A stretch of DNA of 6,471 nucleotides from Candidatus Neomicrothrix sp. UBA6944 (lineage in GTDB: Bacteria; Actinomycetota; Acidimicrobiia; Acidimicrobiales; Poriferisodalaceae). The stretch is from contig DJZU01000062.1 in assembly GCA_002448715.1 (NCBI GenBank), positions 1-6,471 of the forward strand, read 5' to 3'. Below, piece after piece: positions 1 through 5,860 of the stretch. A program made the position numbers and the translations under genes. Below the pieces are notes generated by a model. That model was not told where the DNA came from. It ran no database searches and saw only the letters and a list, made by a program, of their open reading frames with translations. Positions within the stretch are counted from its first letter, which is position 1. Every line of letters starts with the position of its first letter.

Positions 1-162
1 CCTTTGGTCATCGCCGGTGTGATCAAAGGGACTCTTAGCCGGATACGGTTGTTCGATCTGGGGTCGCTACCAGCTTGCAACTCGACAATTCGCAAAGTGA
101 CTGCGCTCGGAGAAGACTCATTGAAACGCTGAAGGACGCGGGTTCGATTCCCGCCACCTCCA
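1..162 (+). ncRNA. ssrA: tmRNA (transfer-messenger RNA), 3' part; 5' end lies outside the window
   Basis: tmRNA rescues ribosomes stalled on broken mRNAs, acting with SmpB. The diagnostic part is the 3' tRNA-like end. A perfect 5-bp T stem (138-142 with 150-154) encloses the 7-nt T loop TTCGATT (143-149). It is followed by the 3' acceptor strand CACCTCC (155-161) and discriminator A162. The CCA end is not encoded, as 163-165 read CAA, so it would be added after transcription. The upstream stretch CGGAGAAG and the sequence before GGACGCGGG look like the conserved 3' region of actinobacterial tmRNAs. A tRNA is excluded because no anticodon arm or D arm sits at the right distance. The tag-peptide frame, the resume codon and the 5' acceptor strand should lie left of the window. 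A 10-bp hairpin at 1-29 probably belongs to one of the internal pseudoknots. No clear intrinsic terminator follows. Confidence 0.92.
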
Positions 163-192
163 CAAGCTCCCAATATTCAGTCGCGCGTCGCT

Positions 193-1851
193 TTAGTCGA
201 TCCTGACACCTTGATATCCATCCTGCGCCTCCTGCCGGAGCCGGTCCGCATACTTGGGTCCACCTCCGTTATAGATGTTGTAGCGAGTATTGCCGTATTC
301 GTGGCCATCTAAGTTTGAGTTGTATCCCGTGATCCAACTCTGCGCAGTCTTCAACAAGAACGGTTCATACATTTTGACGACGTGATCAAACCAACCTTGT
401 TCGGCACTTGGCGTTGCTTCGAACCGAGTGTGCCCAGCGCTCCACATATGTTCCAAAAGCTCAGTGGCCCAGTTCACAGCAAGTTCAGCGCCTCGAGGAA
501 AGTTCGTAGCTGCAGTCTGAGGACCTGAAATCATGAGCAAATTAGGGAAACCCTCGACGAGGAGCCCAAGGTAGGTAACTGGTCCATCCGCCCATTTATC
601 CCTCAAAGATTCGTCGTTAACTCCGCGAATGTCGATCCTGTCGAACGCACCCGTAAATGCGTCAAAGCCGGTGGCATAGACGATGATGTCGAACTCGTAG
701 TGTTGATCACTAGTTTGAATCCCAGACTCTGTGATTCGCTCGATAGGGGTTTCCCCAGAGTCAACAAAAGCAACGTTGTCACGGTTGTAGGTCTCGAAAT
801 ATTCGGTTTCGAGCGGGACGCGTTGAATTCCAAACCCGTGATCTTGTGGAATGAGCTTCTCAGCCAGCTCGGGATCATCCACTCGTTGTCGAATCCGCTC
901 AGCGATATATTCGGAAAATTCGGAGTTGGCGTCTTCGTCCATGAAAATTTCAACGAAGTTCTGTAGCCAGATACCAAAGCCAGGGCCATCGTAAAGTCGG
1001 TCCCACAGTTCGCGTCGCTCTTCTTCTGAAACACTGTAAAACCCTCGTCGGTCTGGCTCATGTTCGAATCCACCCGGCGTCCGAGCACAGGTCGCAAAAA
1101 TTTCGTCGTAACGGGCCCGAATATCTGCCATTTCTTCTTCAGGAATTTCTCTGTTATTTAAAGGCGCAGCCCAATTTGGTCGCCGTTGAAACACAGTCAG
1201 GTGTGCCGCTTCCTTAGCTACTTCGGGTATGAGCTGTATCGCTGTTGCTCCTGTGCCAATCACGGCAACTCGCTGACCAGTCAGGTTGATCGGCTCATGG
1301 GGCCAGTCAAAGGTATGAAAAGCTTGCCCCTTATAGTCATCAACACCATCGATGCGGGGAAGAGTAGGCACCGATAAAAGTCCTATTGCGGTGAGGACAA
1401 AGTGCGTCGTTAGTCTCCGGCCGTCTTTGAGAAACAGAGTCCAGGTGTTGTCGTTTTCGTCGAACACCATCTTTTCGACGTAGCAATTGAATTGCATGTG
1501 CTCTCGCAGACCGAACTTTTCCGCTACAAAATTCAGATATTTCAAAGTCTCGGGCTGTGGCGAGAACATTTCGGTCCAGTGCCATTCATCCAAAATCTCT
1601 TGATCCCAGGAGTAGCCATAAGTGAAGCTCTCAGAGTCAAATCTCGCACCTGGATATCGATTGCGGTACCAAGTGCCGCCTAGGTCAGCCTCTCCTTCCA
1701 GGACAGTGGTCTTAACTCCTAGGTCAATGAGTCGTTTGATCTGATAGATACCTCCGACCCCCGCTCCGATCACTACTACCTCGTAATCTGGTCCCTCAAA
1801 ATAGAGTTCCGAGGTGTCTTCGGACTGTTCAGCAACGACCTGACTATTCAT
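193..1851 (-). CDS. Type I Baeyer-Villiger monooxygenase (FAD/NADPH), 552 aa
   Basis: Flavoenzyme that inserts one oxygen atom beside a ketone carbonyl, giving an ester or lactone, with NADPH and O2; cytosolic. Visible features are an N-terminal FAD Rossmann motif GAGVGG (29-34), the GGTWYRNRYPGARFD block (58-72) typical of the family, and the BVMO fingerprint at 173-184, YKGQAFHTFDWP, which has Tyr where Phe is usual. The NADP Rossmann motif GTGATA is at 199-204, followed by QRRPNW (222-227), whose arginines suit the NADP 2'-phosphate. Arg344, before the ETYNRDNV stretch, aligns by eye with the catalytic Arg337 of phenylacetone monooxygenase. ATGF is at 393-396 and Trp506 in SWITGYN matches the conserved C-terminal Trp. 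The start at 1851 is chosen because AGGAG lies 8 nt upstream and the Rossmann fold begins about 25 residues in; the frame stays open to an ATG at 1965, but that extension looks non-coding. It lies 122 nt downstream of the methyltransferase, in the same direction. The substrate (cyclic, aryl or aliphatic ketone) cannot be told from sequence alone. Confidence 0.93.
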   Translation of the reverse strand: MNSQVVAEQSEDTSELYFEGPDYEVVVIGAGVGGIYQIKRLIDLGVKTTVLEGEADLGGTWYRNRYPGARFDSESFTYGYSWDQEILDEWHWTEMFSPQPETLKYLNFVAEKFGLREHMQFNCYVEKMVFDENDNTWTLFLKDGRRLTTHFVLTAIGLLSVPTLPRIDGVDDYKGQAFHTFDWPHEPINLTGQRVAVIGTGATAIQLIPEVAKEAAHLTVFQRRPNWAAPLNNREIPEEEMADIRARYDEIFATCARTPGGFEHEPDRRGFYSVSEEERRELWDRLYDGPGFGIWLQNFVEIFMDEDANSEFSEYIAERIRQRVDDPELAEKLIPQDHGFGIQRVPLETEYFETYNRDNVAFVDSGETPIERITESGIQTSDQHYEFDIIVYATGFDAFTGAFDRIDIRGVNDESLRDKWADGPVTYLGLLVEGFPNLLMISGPQTAATNFPRGAELAVNWATELLEHMWSAGHTRFEATPSAEQGWFDHVVKMYEPFLLKTAQSWITGYNSNLDGHEYGNTRYNIYNGGGPKYADRLRQEAQDGYQGVRID

Positions 1852-1859
1852 CGATAATT

Positions 1860-1864
1860 CTCCT
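1860..1864 (-). promoter_or_regulatory. Shine-Dalgarno AGGAG that fixes the BVMO start
   Basis: AGGAG is read on the minus strand 8 nt before ATG 1851. It decides between this start (552 aa) and the longer open frame from 1965 (590 aa), whose extra 38 residues do not resemble a BVMO N-terminus. Confidence 0.75.
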
Positions 1865-1973
1865 GGTACTTCCCTGGCGTCAACCAGCAACCGATGAGTG
1901 AATGGTAGCGACCTAGTTGCAGTCGGCGCCGATTCCGAACAGTCAGGACGTTGCGGCCATACCAAGCATCAAG

Positions 1974-3044
1974 TCATGGCCGCACTTCGTAGTAGCTATT
2001 CATTGCATGCGCGATGTCGAGCTGGCGGAATCTTGTGAAACCAGCCCTTTCGGTCAGTTCCTGCATCGCCGGCGCTGGCAGGCCGAATACACCGTGTCCG
2101 GCGCCCTCTGGTTCACTCATCGCGGATTGGAGACATCCTGCGACCGAAGCTGCGTACCCAAAAACGGCGAGAGGCATCTCTATGTTCTCTTCGAGAGTTC
2201 CTTTGCTCGTGGGGTCAACTATGAGCCAGCGTCCATCTGGAGTCATCGAGTTGTAAATCGCTGTAGCCAATTCGTCGGGCGATGTCATGTCGTGCACACA
2301 GTCGAATGTCGTAACAAACTGAAAACTGCCATCTTCTGGAAGTTTGTTTTGACGGACGTCGTGGAATGTGGCGTTTGTTACCCCTGCTTGTATGGCGTTC
2401 TCTCTGCAACGATCTAGAGCTAGGGGGGCTATCTCCCAGCCATAAAATTCTGATTCTGGGAATGCCGCAGCCATTGTCACTACAGCAACTCCGCTTCCAC
2501 AACCCACGTCTGCTACCCGAGACCCGGCGTTGAGTGAGTCGATCAAGCCATCGAGTTCCGGCAAAACCGTTTGGACGAGAACTTGCTCGTACCAAGGGCG
2601 CAGTAGACGCTCCATCCATTGAACTCTGCCCGAAGTCCCACCTCTCTCTACGTCGGACCATGAGATACCGATACCCGTTTTAAATGACCGGGGGATCTCG
2701 GAAAGTAATGCTGTTCGCTGAGGAAAATTATCGAACCAGCGTGCCATCGATCGAAGGTCGCCTTCGTCCGCGAGCAGCAACCCTGCTTCGGGAGATAAAT
2801 GAAATAGCCCATCTCCTTGGTATTCGATTAGGCCCGCCGCTGCTTGGAGAGATAGCCACTCACGAACAAAGCGCTCGTGAAGACCGGCTCGCGTAGCTAC
2901 CTGCTCGCTAGTGAGGGGTCCCTGTTCGTGCATGGCACGGTAAAGACCCATCTCATCTCCGAGATAAACCATGCCCGAGACAAGCGCTCCCTCGTAGATG
3001 CCCATGATCCGCTTGCTGAGTGCTCCAACCTTTGCCTCATCCAT
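1974..3044 (-). CDS. Rv2258c-like SAM-dependent methyltransferase with N-terminal winged helix, 356 aa
   Basis: Class I S-adenosylmethionine-dependent methyltransferase with the two-part layout and length (about 350 aa) of mycobacterial Rv2258c. Residues about 20-95 form a winged-helix domain: a recognition-helix region LTSEQVATRAGLHERFVREWL (44-64), then the wing strands GLIEY and FHLSPEAG. In this family the domain serves dimerisation or substrate capping rather than DNA binding. The catalytic domain has SAM motif I at 177-185 (VADVGCGSG), an acidic residue after strand 2 (Glu204), DCVHDM at 248-253 and WLIVDP at 273-278. The start ATG 3044 has GGAG 6 nt upstream. The gene is divergent from the DUF427 gene and followed by the BVMO gene 122 nt on, so the two may share a transcript, though the BVMO has its own ribosome binding site. 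The methyl acceptor is unknown. An O-methyltransferase or C-methyltransferase acting on a small molecule is most likely. Confidence 0.88.
   Translation of the reverse strand: MDEAKVGALSKRIMGIYEGALVSGMVYLGDEMGLYRAMHEQGPLTSEQVATRAGLHERFVREWLSLQAAAGLIEYQGDGLFHLSPEAGLLLADEGDLRSMARWFDNFPQRTALLSEIPRSFKTGIGISWSDVERGGTSGRVQWMERLLRPWYEQVLVQTVLPELDGLIDSLNAGSRVADVGCGSGVAVVTMAAAFPESEFYGWEIAPLALDRCRENAIQAGVTNATFHDVRQNKLPEDGSFQFVTTFDCVHDMTSPDELATAIYNSMTPDGRWLIVDPTSKGTLEENIEMPLAVFGYAASVAGCLQSAMSEPEGAGHGVFGLPAPAMQELTERAGFTRFRQLDIAHAMNSYYEVRP
2824..2837. repeat. Direct repeat copy 1 (14 nt), inside the methyltransferase gene
   Basis: TCGATTAGGCCCGC, identical to 3061-3074. On the minus strand it covers codons for AGLIE (about residues 70-74) in the winged-helix domain. 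With a one-base gap the match extends over GTAT on its left. Confidence 0.6.
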
Positions 3045-3060
3045 AACAAACTCCAGTATT

Positions 3061-3074
3061 TCGATTAGGCCCGC
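3061..3074. repeat. Direct repeat copy 2 (14 nt), in the methyltransferase leader
   Basis: TCGATTAGGCCCGC, identical to 2824-2837 and exactly 237 bp (79 codons) away. Read in the frame of the methyltransferase it again spells AGLIE, 10 codons before the start. The frame is open from 3098 but has no ATG, GTG or TTG in that stretch, so it is not an N-terminal extension. Confidence 0.6.
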
Positions 3075-3097
3075 AGTCCTTTTACGCGTCCCATATG

Positions 3098-3127
3098 TTC
3101 ATAGCTCAGGCCCAAAGGTGAGGCCAA
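3098..3127 (-). promoter_or_regulatory. Possible sigma-70-type promoter of the methyltransferase gene
   Basis: On the minus strand, TTGGCC (3127-3122) and TATGAA (3103-3098) are separated by 18 nt. They would give a leader of about 45-50 nt before ATG 3044. The match to consensus is partial and this is the best candidate seen by eye, not a firm call. Confidence 0.22.
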
Positions 3128-3235
3128 ATTCAAGTTGTTGCAAAGAAGGCATCAACCCGTTAGGTCGTGAGCGGAAAGTCACCTTGCCTGGGCCACCAAA
3201 CGCCGTTGGCGCATTTTCGGTGGCGTTGGTGGTTC

Positions 3236-3241
3236 TATTAT
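3236..3241 (+). promoter_or_regulatory. -10 element TATTAT of a probable leaderless promoter for the DUF427 gene
   Basis: TATTAT differs from TATAAT at one base and ends 6 nt before ATG 3248, so transcription would begin at or next to the A of the start codon. No good ribosome binding site is placed for this ATG (GGTGG at 3228-3232 is 15 nt away). Leaderless genes with a TANNNT element at this distance are common in actinobacteria. No convincing -35 element is seen. Confidence 0.45.
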
Positions 3242-3247
3242 GTGTTG

Positions 3248-3592
3248 ATGACCAGCCATATTTCGATTCAAGCCTCAAATGATCGCGTGCGTGTCCGAAT
3301 CGGAGACAGCGTGGTAGCAGATTCACGCGAAACTCAACTTCTGACGGAAGGGAACCTTCCACCACGCCATTACTTCCCTCGAGAAGATGTAGCAATGAAA
3401 TTGCTTGTGCCCAGCGAGAGTGTTACTCACTGCCCCCACAAAGGAGATGCACGATATTGGAGTATCAACTTGGACGGAAGCCCTTTAGAAGATGTGGTCT
3501 GGAGCTACGAAGAGCCTCTGGATGAAATGTCTCCTATTGCAGGTCTGCTGAGCTTTTACGATGAGCGTGTAACTATCGAAGTGGAGAACTAA
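3248..3592 (+). CDS. DUF427 (NTP_transf_9) domain protein, 114 aa
   Basis: Small single-domain protein of the DUF427 family, a beta-rich fold of unknown biochemical role despite its Pfam name NTP_transf_9. The family signature is clear: VRIGDSVVADSRE (16-28), YFPREDV (42-48), THCPHKGDARYWS (60-72), WSYEEP (85-90) and FYDERV (103-108). The length fits a complete one-domain member. ATG 3248 is chosen because the preceding codons in the open frame (from 3167) do not resemble the family, and because a TATTAT element 6 nt upstream suits leaderless transcription. GTG 3242, two codons earlier, has GGTGG 9 nt upstream and is the main alternative. The gene is divergent from the methyltransferase, with about 200 bp between them, and converges on the exported protein 27 nt away. 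No function can be inferred from the neighbours. Confidence 0.87.
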   Translation: MTSHISIQASNDRVRVRIGDSVVADSRETQLLTEGNLPPRHYFPREDVAMKLLVPSESVTHCPHKGDARYWSINLDGSPLEDVVWSYEEPLDEMSPIAGLLSFYDERVTIEVEN

Positions 3593-3619
3593 GAGCAGCA
3601 GAACGGTTGAAGCTGGCTG

Positions 3620-4156
3620 CTAACAATTGCGACTTTGATCAAAGTTTCTTCCGCCCTCGGATGCCCACCCCGTGACGGTGCCTTCCGCGATCGCGAGGTT
3701 GACTCTGCCAGCAATAAACTCTTGGGTGACCATGAGGAGTTCACAGTCGCGTTCGATCACTCTGTGTGGGAGCTCCAGTGAGTCGAGTAGCAGTGTCACG
3801 TGTTCTTCAGGAAGTCCAACGATGTTGATAGCTTCCACAATCTGTTCGCAAACATCACCCGATACCTCGTCGTAGCACGCCATATTTTTCGGACCGAGAG
3901 ATTGCTTCAGTCGAAAAAGTTGAAAGACCTGACCAATATCTGCGCCCGGCCGCGCCGCTGCCAAGTCCCATGCTTCTTCAAGGCGAAGCAATTCGGGTGG
4001 CTTCTCGATTGATGTCGAAGTTGTGGTTTGGGGAACTCTGGTAGTTGTAGAACTGGTTCGCGGCGCGCTGTCTTCGAGCTTGGGATCTTGTGTCGCTGCA
4101 CAAGAACAGGTGGCGAAGACCAGCAGCAGAAGCACTTCTACAACGATCTTCTTCAC
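3620..4156 (-). CDS. Small exported protein of unknown function with Ser/Thr-rich linker, 178 aa
   Basis: I do not recognise the family. The N-terminus is an export signal: two lysines, a hydrophobic run at 4-16, then ATCSCAAT. Cys17 or Cys19 could be lipidated, but neither is preceded by a proper lipobox (FAT and TCS instead of the usual Leu-Ala-Gly type), so cleavage by signal peptidase I after SCA (residue 20) is equally possible. A low-complexity linker rich in Ser, Thr and Pro (32-50) tethers a mostly helical domain (about 52-178) with Cys94, Cys103, Cys138 and a C-terminal Cys178, enough for two disulfides outside the membrane. The start is GTG 4156: it gives the signal peptide intact and has AGGG 7 nt upstream. 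It follows the thioesterase gene by 104 nt in the same direction, and converges on the DUF427 gene. Such linker-plus-cysteine-domain proteins are frequent in Acidimicrobiia (from general knowledge). Confidence 0.72.
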   Translation of the reverse strand: MKKIVVEVLLLLVFATCSCAATQDPKLEDSAPRTSSTTTRVPQTTTSTSIEKPPELLRLEEAWDLAAARPGADIGQVFQLFRLKQSLGPKNMACYDEVSGDVCEQIVEAINIVGLPEEHVTLLLDSLELPHRVIERDCELLMVTQEFIAGRVNLAIAEGTVTGWASEGGRNFDQSRNC

Positions 4157-4236
4157 CCCATGACCCTATCTCTGTAATTCGATCTAAAAGGTTCGACAAC
4201 AACATCCTCAGGTAGCGAAAAATCGAATAGTCCCAA

Positions 4237-4255
4237 TGTCGTCGCTTTAACGACA
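4237..4255 (-). terminator. Hairpin just after the thioesterase gene, possible weak terminator
   Basis: A perfect 6-bp stem, TGTCGT with ACGACA, and a 7-nt loop lie 5 nt after the thioesterase stop codon. There is no immediate U-run; the nearest, TTTTT on the minus strand (4222-4218), comes 14 nt later. It could be a weak or Rho-assisted terminator separating the ROK-thioesterase transcript from the exported-protein gene, or mere chance. Confidence 0.3.
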
Positions 4256-4260
4256 GGTAG

Positions 4261-4722
4261 TCAAAATACTTTCGATAATGGCTGATGCTTCATAGTCGTA
4301 AGCCCATACACAGCTAAAAGGTCACCTTGATACATGTGGCAGGCCACCAGGCGGGTTTCCCCTCGTCGGTGGATGACTTCGCTAGTAACACGAAAGGGGC
4401 TTTGGGTAATTGCTTCGAAATAATCCAGTCGCATGTTGATGGTGGACTGGAAACCAGGGGTGCCCTCTACGTCGCTTTGCGCTGTGTAGAGAGAGGCAAT
4501 ATCGATATATGCAGCTGTGAAACCCCCAAAAAGCTGCCCCGCGGGGTTGAGCGCGACCTCGGGGAGATCACACATAAGTTCAAGTTGCCCTGGGGACTCA
4601 CCTATCACTGACCACTCCGAAGCATTGAGCAGGTCGAACGGCGGCAACCCAGGGTTTACTAATCGCCCAGGGGGAACATTTTCTCGCCATTCCAGTAGCT
4701 TTTTGATTTTGTCCTCGTTCAT
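4261..4722 (-). CDS. PaaI-type hotdog-fold acyl-CoA thioesterase, 153 aa
   Basis: Probable thioesterase that hydrolyses an acyl-CoA (fatty or aromatic) to the free acid and CoA; cytosolic, a dimer or tetramer of hotdog folds in this family. The core motif at 59-74, NPAGQLFGGFTAAYID, lies on the central helix. Its Asn59, Gly66 and Asp74 have exactly the spacing of the catalytic Asn50, Gly57 and Asp65 of human THEM2, but the usual His before the GG pair is Phe65. The beta-sheet parts follow, with a typical RRGETRLVACHM segment (119-130). The length is usual for the family. ATG 4722 overlaps the stop of the ROK kinase in ATGA and has AGGAAG 6 nt upstream, inside the kinase gene, so the two are translationally coupled. 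The acyl substrate is not predictable. A binding-only role is possible but less likely given the conserved Asn and Asp. Confidence 0.85.
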   Translation of the reverse strand: MNEDKIKKLLEWRENVPPGRLVNPGLPPFDLLNASEWSVIGESPGQLELMCDLPEVALNPAGQLFGGFTAAYIDIASLYTAQSDVEGTPGFQSTINMRLDYFEAITQSPFRVTSEVIHRRGETRLVACHMYQGDLLAVYGLTTMKHQPLSKVF

Positions 4723-5699
4723 CTTTGTCTTCCTAACAGAGTCGCTCCTATTGCTCCGGCAGCCTTACCGTTCTCCACTGGTCTGACCGGAATTCGATTT
4801 CGTTGAGTTGATGCGAGTAGCAACTCGTCGAATGAACGACGAATCCTGTCTCCCAAGAGGTCCCATTCTTCTACTAGCCCTCCTCCAATAATGACGAGTT
4901 CGGGATCAAGTAAAGCTGCACAATTCGTCAGGCCAAGTGCAACCCAGTGGGCGAAGTCGTCTATCACCGCAAGCGATTGAACGTCACCTCGTCGTGCTTC
5001 TTGTGTGATGTCTTCACTAGCGACCTTGTTTAGGTCTCCTTGGACCCTGTCGATGATCTTTTGTAACTGTCCGTTTTGCGCTCTATCGATTGCCAAGTTC
5101 CTTAGCCCAGCAGCAGATGCGTAGGCTTCCCAGCACCCTTTCTTGCCGCAGGCGCAAGTCAGACCATGGGGGTTGATGATCATGTGGCCAGGTTCTCCGG
5201 CCATTCCGAAAGCACCTCTGTGGACGCGTCCCTCGACTATCAACGCTCCTCCGATACCCGTGCCTAGCGTTACTAGCAATGAGTTGTTTGCCAATGCCGC
5301 TGCGCCGTGTGATAGTTCAGCTAGAGCAGCACAGTTGACGTCGTTGTCTATATGAACAGGTATTCCAAGTTTCGATTCCAATATCGGTCGTATATCAAGG
5401 CCGTCAACCTCGACAAGATTGGGTGCCCGCCGTAACTGCCCATTGATGTCTACGAGACCTGCAATACCAATCCCTAGATCTAACACTTCGAAACTTTCAG
5501 GTGAACATTGAGCAACTCTCTCACTCAACTCGAAGTGCATCGATGACACAGCTTCAATAAGTTCCGCTGCTCCTTGTGGGGTAGGTAGAACGTGCTCTTC
5601 GAGCAGATCACCGTTTCCGTTCACCGCTACGCCAAGAGTCTTCGTGCCCCCAATGTCAATTCCGATAAACGCGGGCGGAGAAGCAGGTTGCGTGTGCAT
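4719..5699 (-). CDS. ROK-family sugar kinase, probable glucokinase, 326 aa
   Basis: Phosphorylates a hexose with ATP, most likely glucose to glucose-6-phosphate; cytosolic. Features in order are the phosphate-binding motif at 13-19 (GIDIGGT) with Asp15, the catalytic Asp120 in HIDNDVN, the ATP-domain glycine motif TLGTGIGG (144-151), the sugar-binding EPGH at 169-172 (Glu and His as in the family's usual ExGH), and the structural zinc site of His172 with Cys182, Cys184 and Cys189 (CACGKKGCWE, 182-191). The C-terminal lobe carries VIIGGG at 269-274. There is no N-terminal helix-turn-helix, so it is a kinase and not a ROK repressor, and the length is normal. ATG 5699 has AGGAT 9 nt upstream and starts close to the first beta strand. 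Its stop overlaps the thioesterase start by 4 nt. It is divergent from the enoyl-CoA hydratase across 161 bp. Fructokinase, N-acetylglucosamine or N-acetylmannosamine kinase activity cannot be excluded. Confidence 0.9.
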   Translation of the reverse strand: MHTQPASPPAFIGIDIGGTKTLGVAVNGNGDLLEEHVLPTPQGAAELIEAVSSMHFELSERVAQCSPESFEVLDLGIGIAGLVDINGQLRRAPNLVEVDGLDIRPILESKLGIPVHIDNDVNCAALAELSHGAAALANNSLLVTLGTGIGGALIVEGRVHRGAFGMAGEPGHMIINPHGLTCACGKKGCWEAYASAAGLRNLAIDRAQNGQLQKIIDRVQGDLNKVASEDITQEARRGDVQSLAVIDDFAHWVALGLTNCAALLDPELVIIGGGLVEEWDLLGDRIRRSFDELLLASTQRNRIPVRPVENGKAAGAIGATLLGRQR

Positions 5700-5747
5700 C
5701 TAAACAGGATCCTAGGGTTAGGCCCACCAACGCAAACCCAACCACGT

Positions 5748-5816
5748 ATCAACCAGGGTTATCAACTTCCCGCGCCCTTCTCTGATCTCATTTCCCTGTC
5801 TTTCCGAGACATCAAC
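5748..5816. promoter_or_regulatory. Divergent intergenic region with three ATCAAC repeats, candidate operator
   Basis: Between the ROK kinase and the enoyl-CoA hydratase, ATCAAC occurs at 5748-5753, 5761-5766 and 5811-5816 (RGTTGAT on the other strand). The first two are 13 bp apart. The spacing of the third is not a simple multiple. I find no strong -10/-35 pair on either strand, so the promoters of both genes must be in this 161-bp gap but are not located. Confidence 0.22.
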
Positions 5817-5847
5817 CTCCCGGTGCTGCAAAGATAACGACTCATTG

Positions 5848-5853
5848 AAGGAG
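5848..5853 (+). promoter_or_regulatory. Shine-Dalgarno AAGGAG of the enoyl-CoA hydratase gene
   Basis: A near-perfect anti-16S match 7 nt before ATG 5861. It supports that start and suggests efficient translation. Confidence 0.8.
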
Positions 5854-5860
5854 AGCTTCC

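Noticed and set aside
603..1097. Minus-strand open frame (164 codons) inside the BVMO
   Set aside because: It is an out-of-frame reading of a well-supported BVMO gene, Ser/Thr-rich without any motif.
1852..1965. N-terminal extension of the BVMO to an ATG at 1965
   Set aside because: The extra 38 residues do not look like a BVMO N-terminus, and an AGGAG ribosome binding site lies 8 nt before ATG 1851.
1917..2417. Long plus-strand open frame (166 codons)
   Set aside because: It lies antisense to the methyltransferase 3' half, has no family resemblance and no convincing ribosome binding site; it is a shadow of the real gene.
2215..2661. Minus-strand open frame (148 codons) in another phase
   Set aside because: It is wholly inside the methyltransferase, which has clear domains; its Arg/Ser-rich translation is typical of a frame-shifted shadow.
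2823..2838. Possible attachment-site copy of the ssrA T arm (TTCGATT followed by CCCGCC)
   Set aside because: It shares only two short blocks with 144-155, separated by three extra bases, and lies inside a gene under coding constraint.
3099..3395. Minus-strand open frame opposite the DUF427 gene
   Set aside because: It overlaps the conserved DUF427 coding region and the gap and has no recognisable domain.
3594..3621. Inverted repeat AGCAGC/GCTGCT between the convergent DUF427 and exported-protein genes, as a bidirectional terminator
   Set aside because: A stem of 6 bp with a 16-nt loop and no U-run on either side is too weak to call.
4157..4169. TAGGGT as a leaderless -10 element for the exported-protein gene
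   Set aside because: The bases overlap a plausible AGGG ribosome binding site and no -35 element is at the right distance, so the evidence does not favour it.
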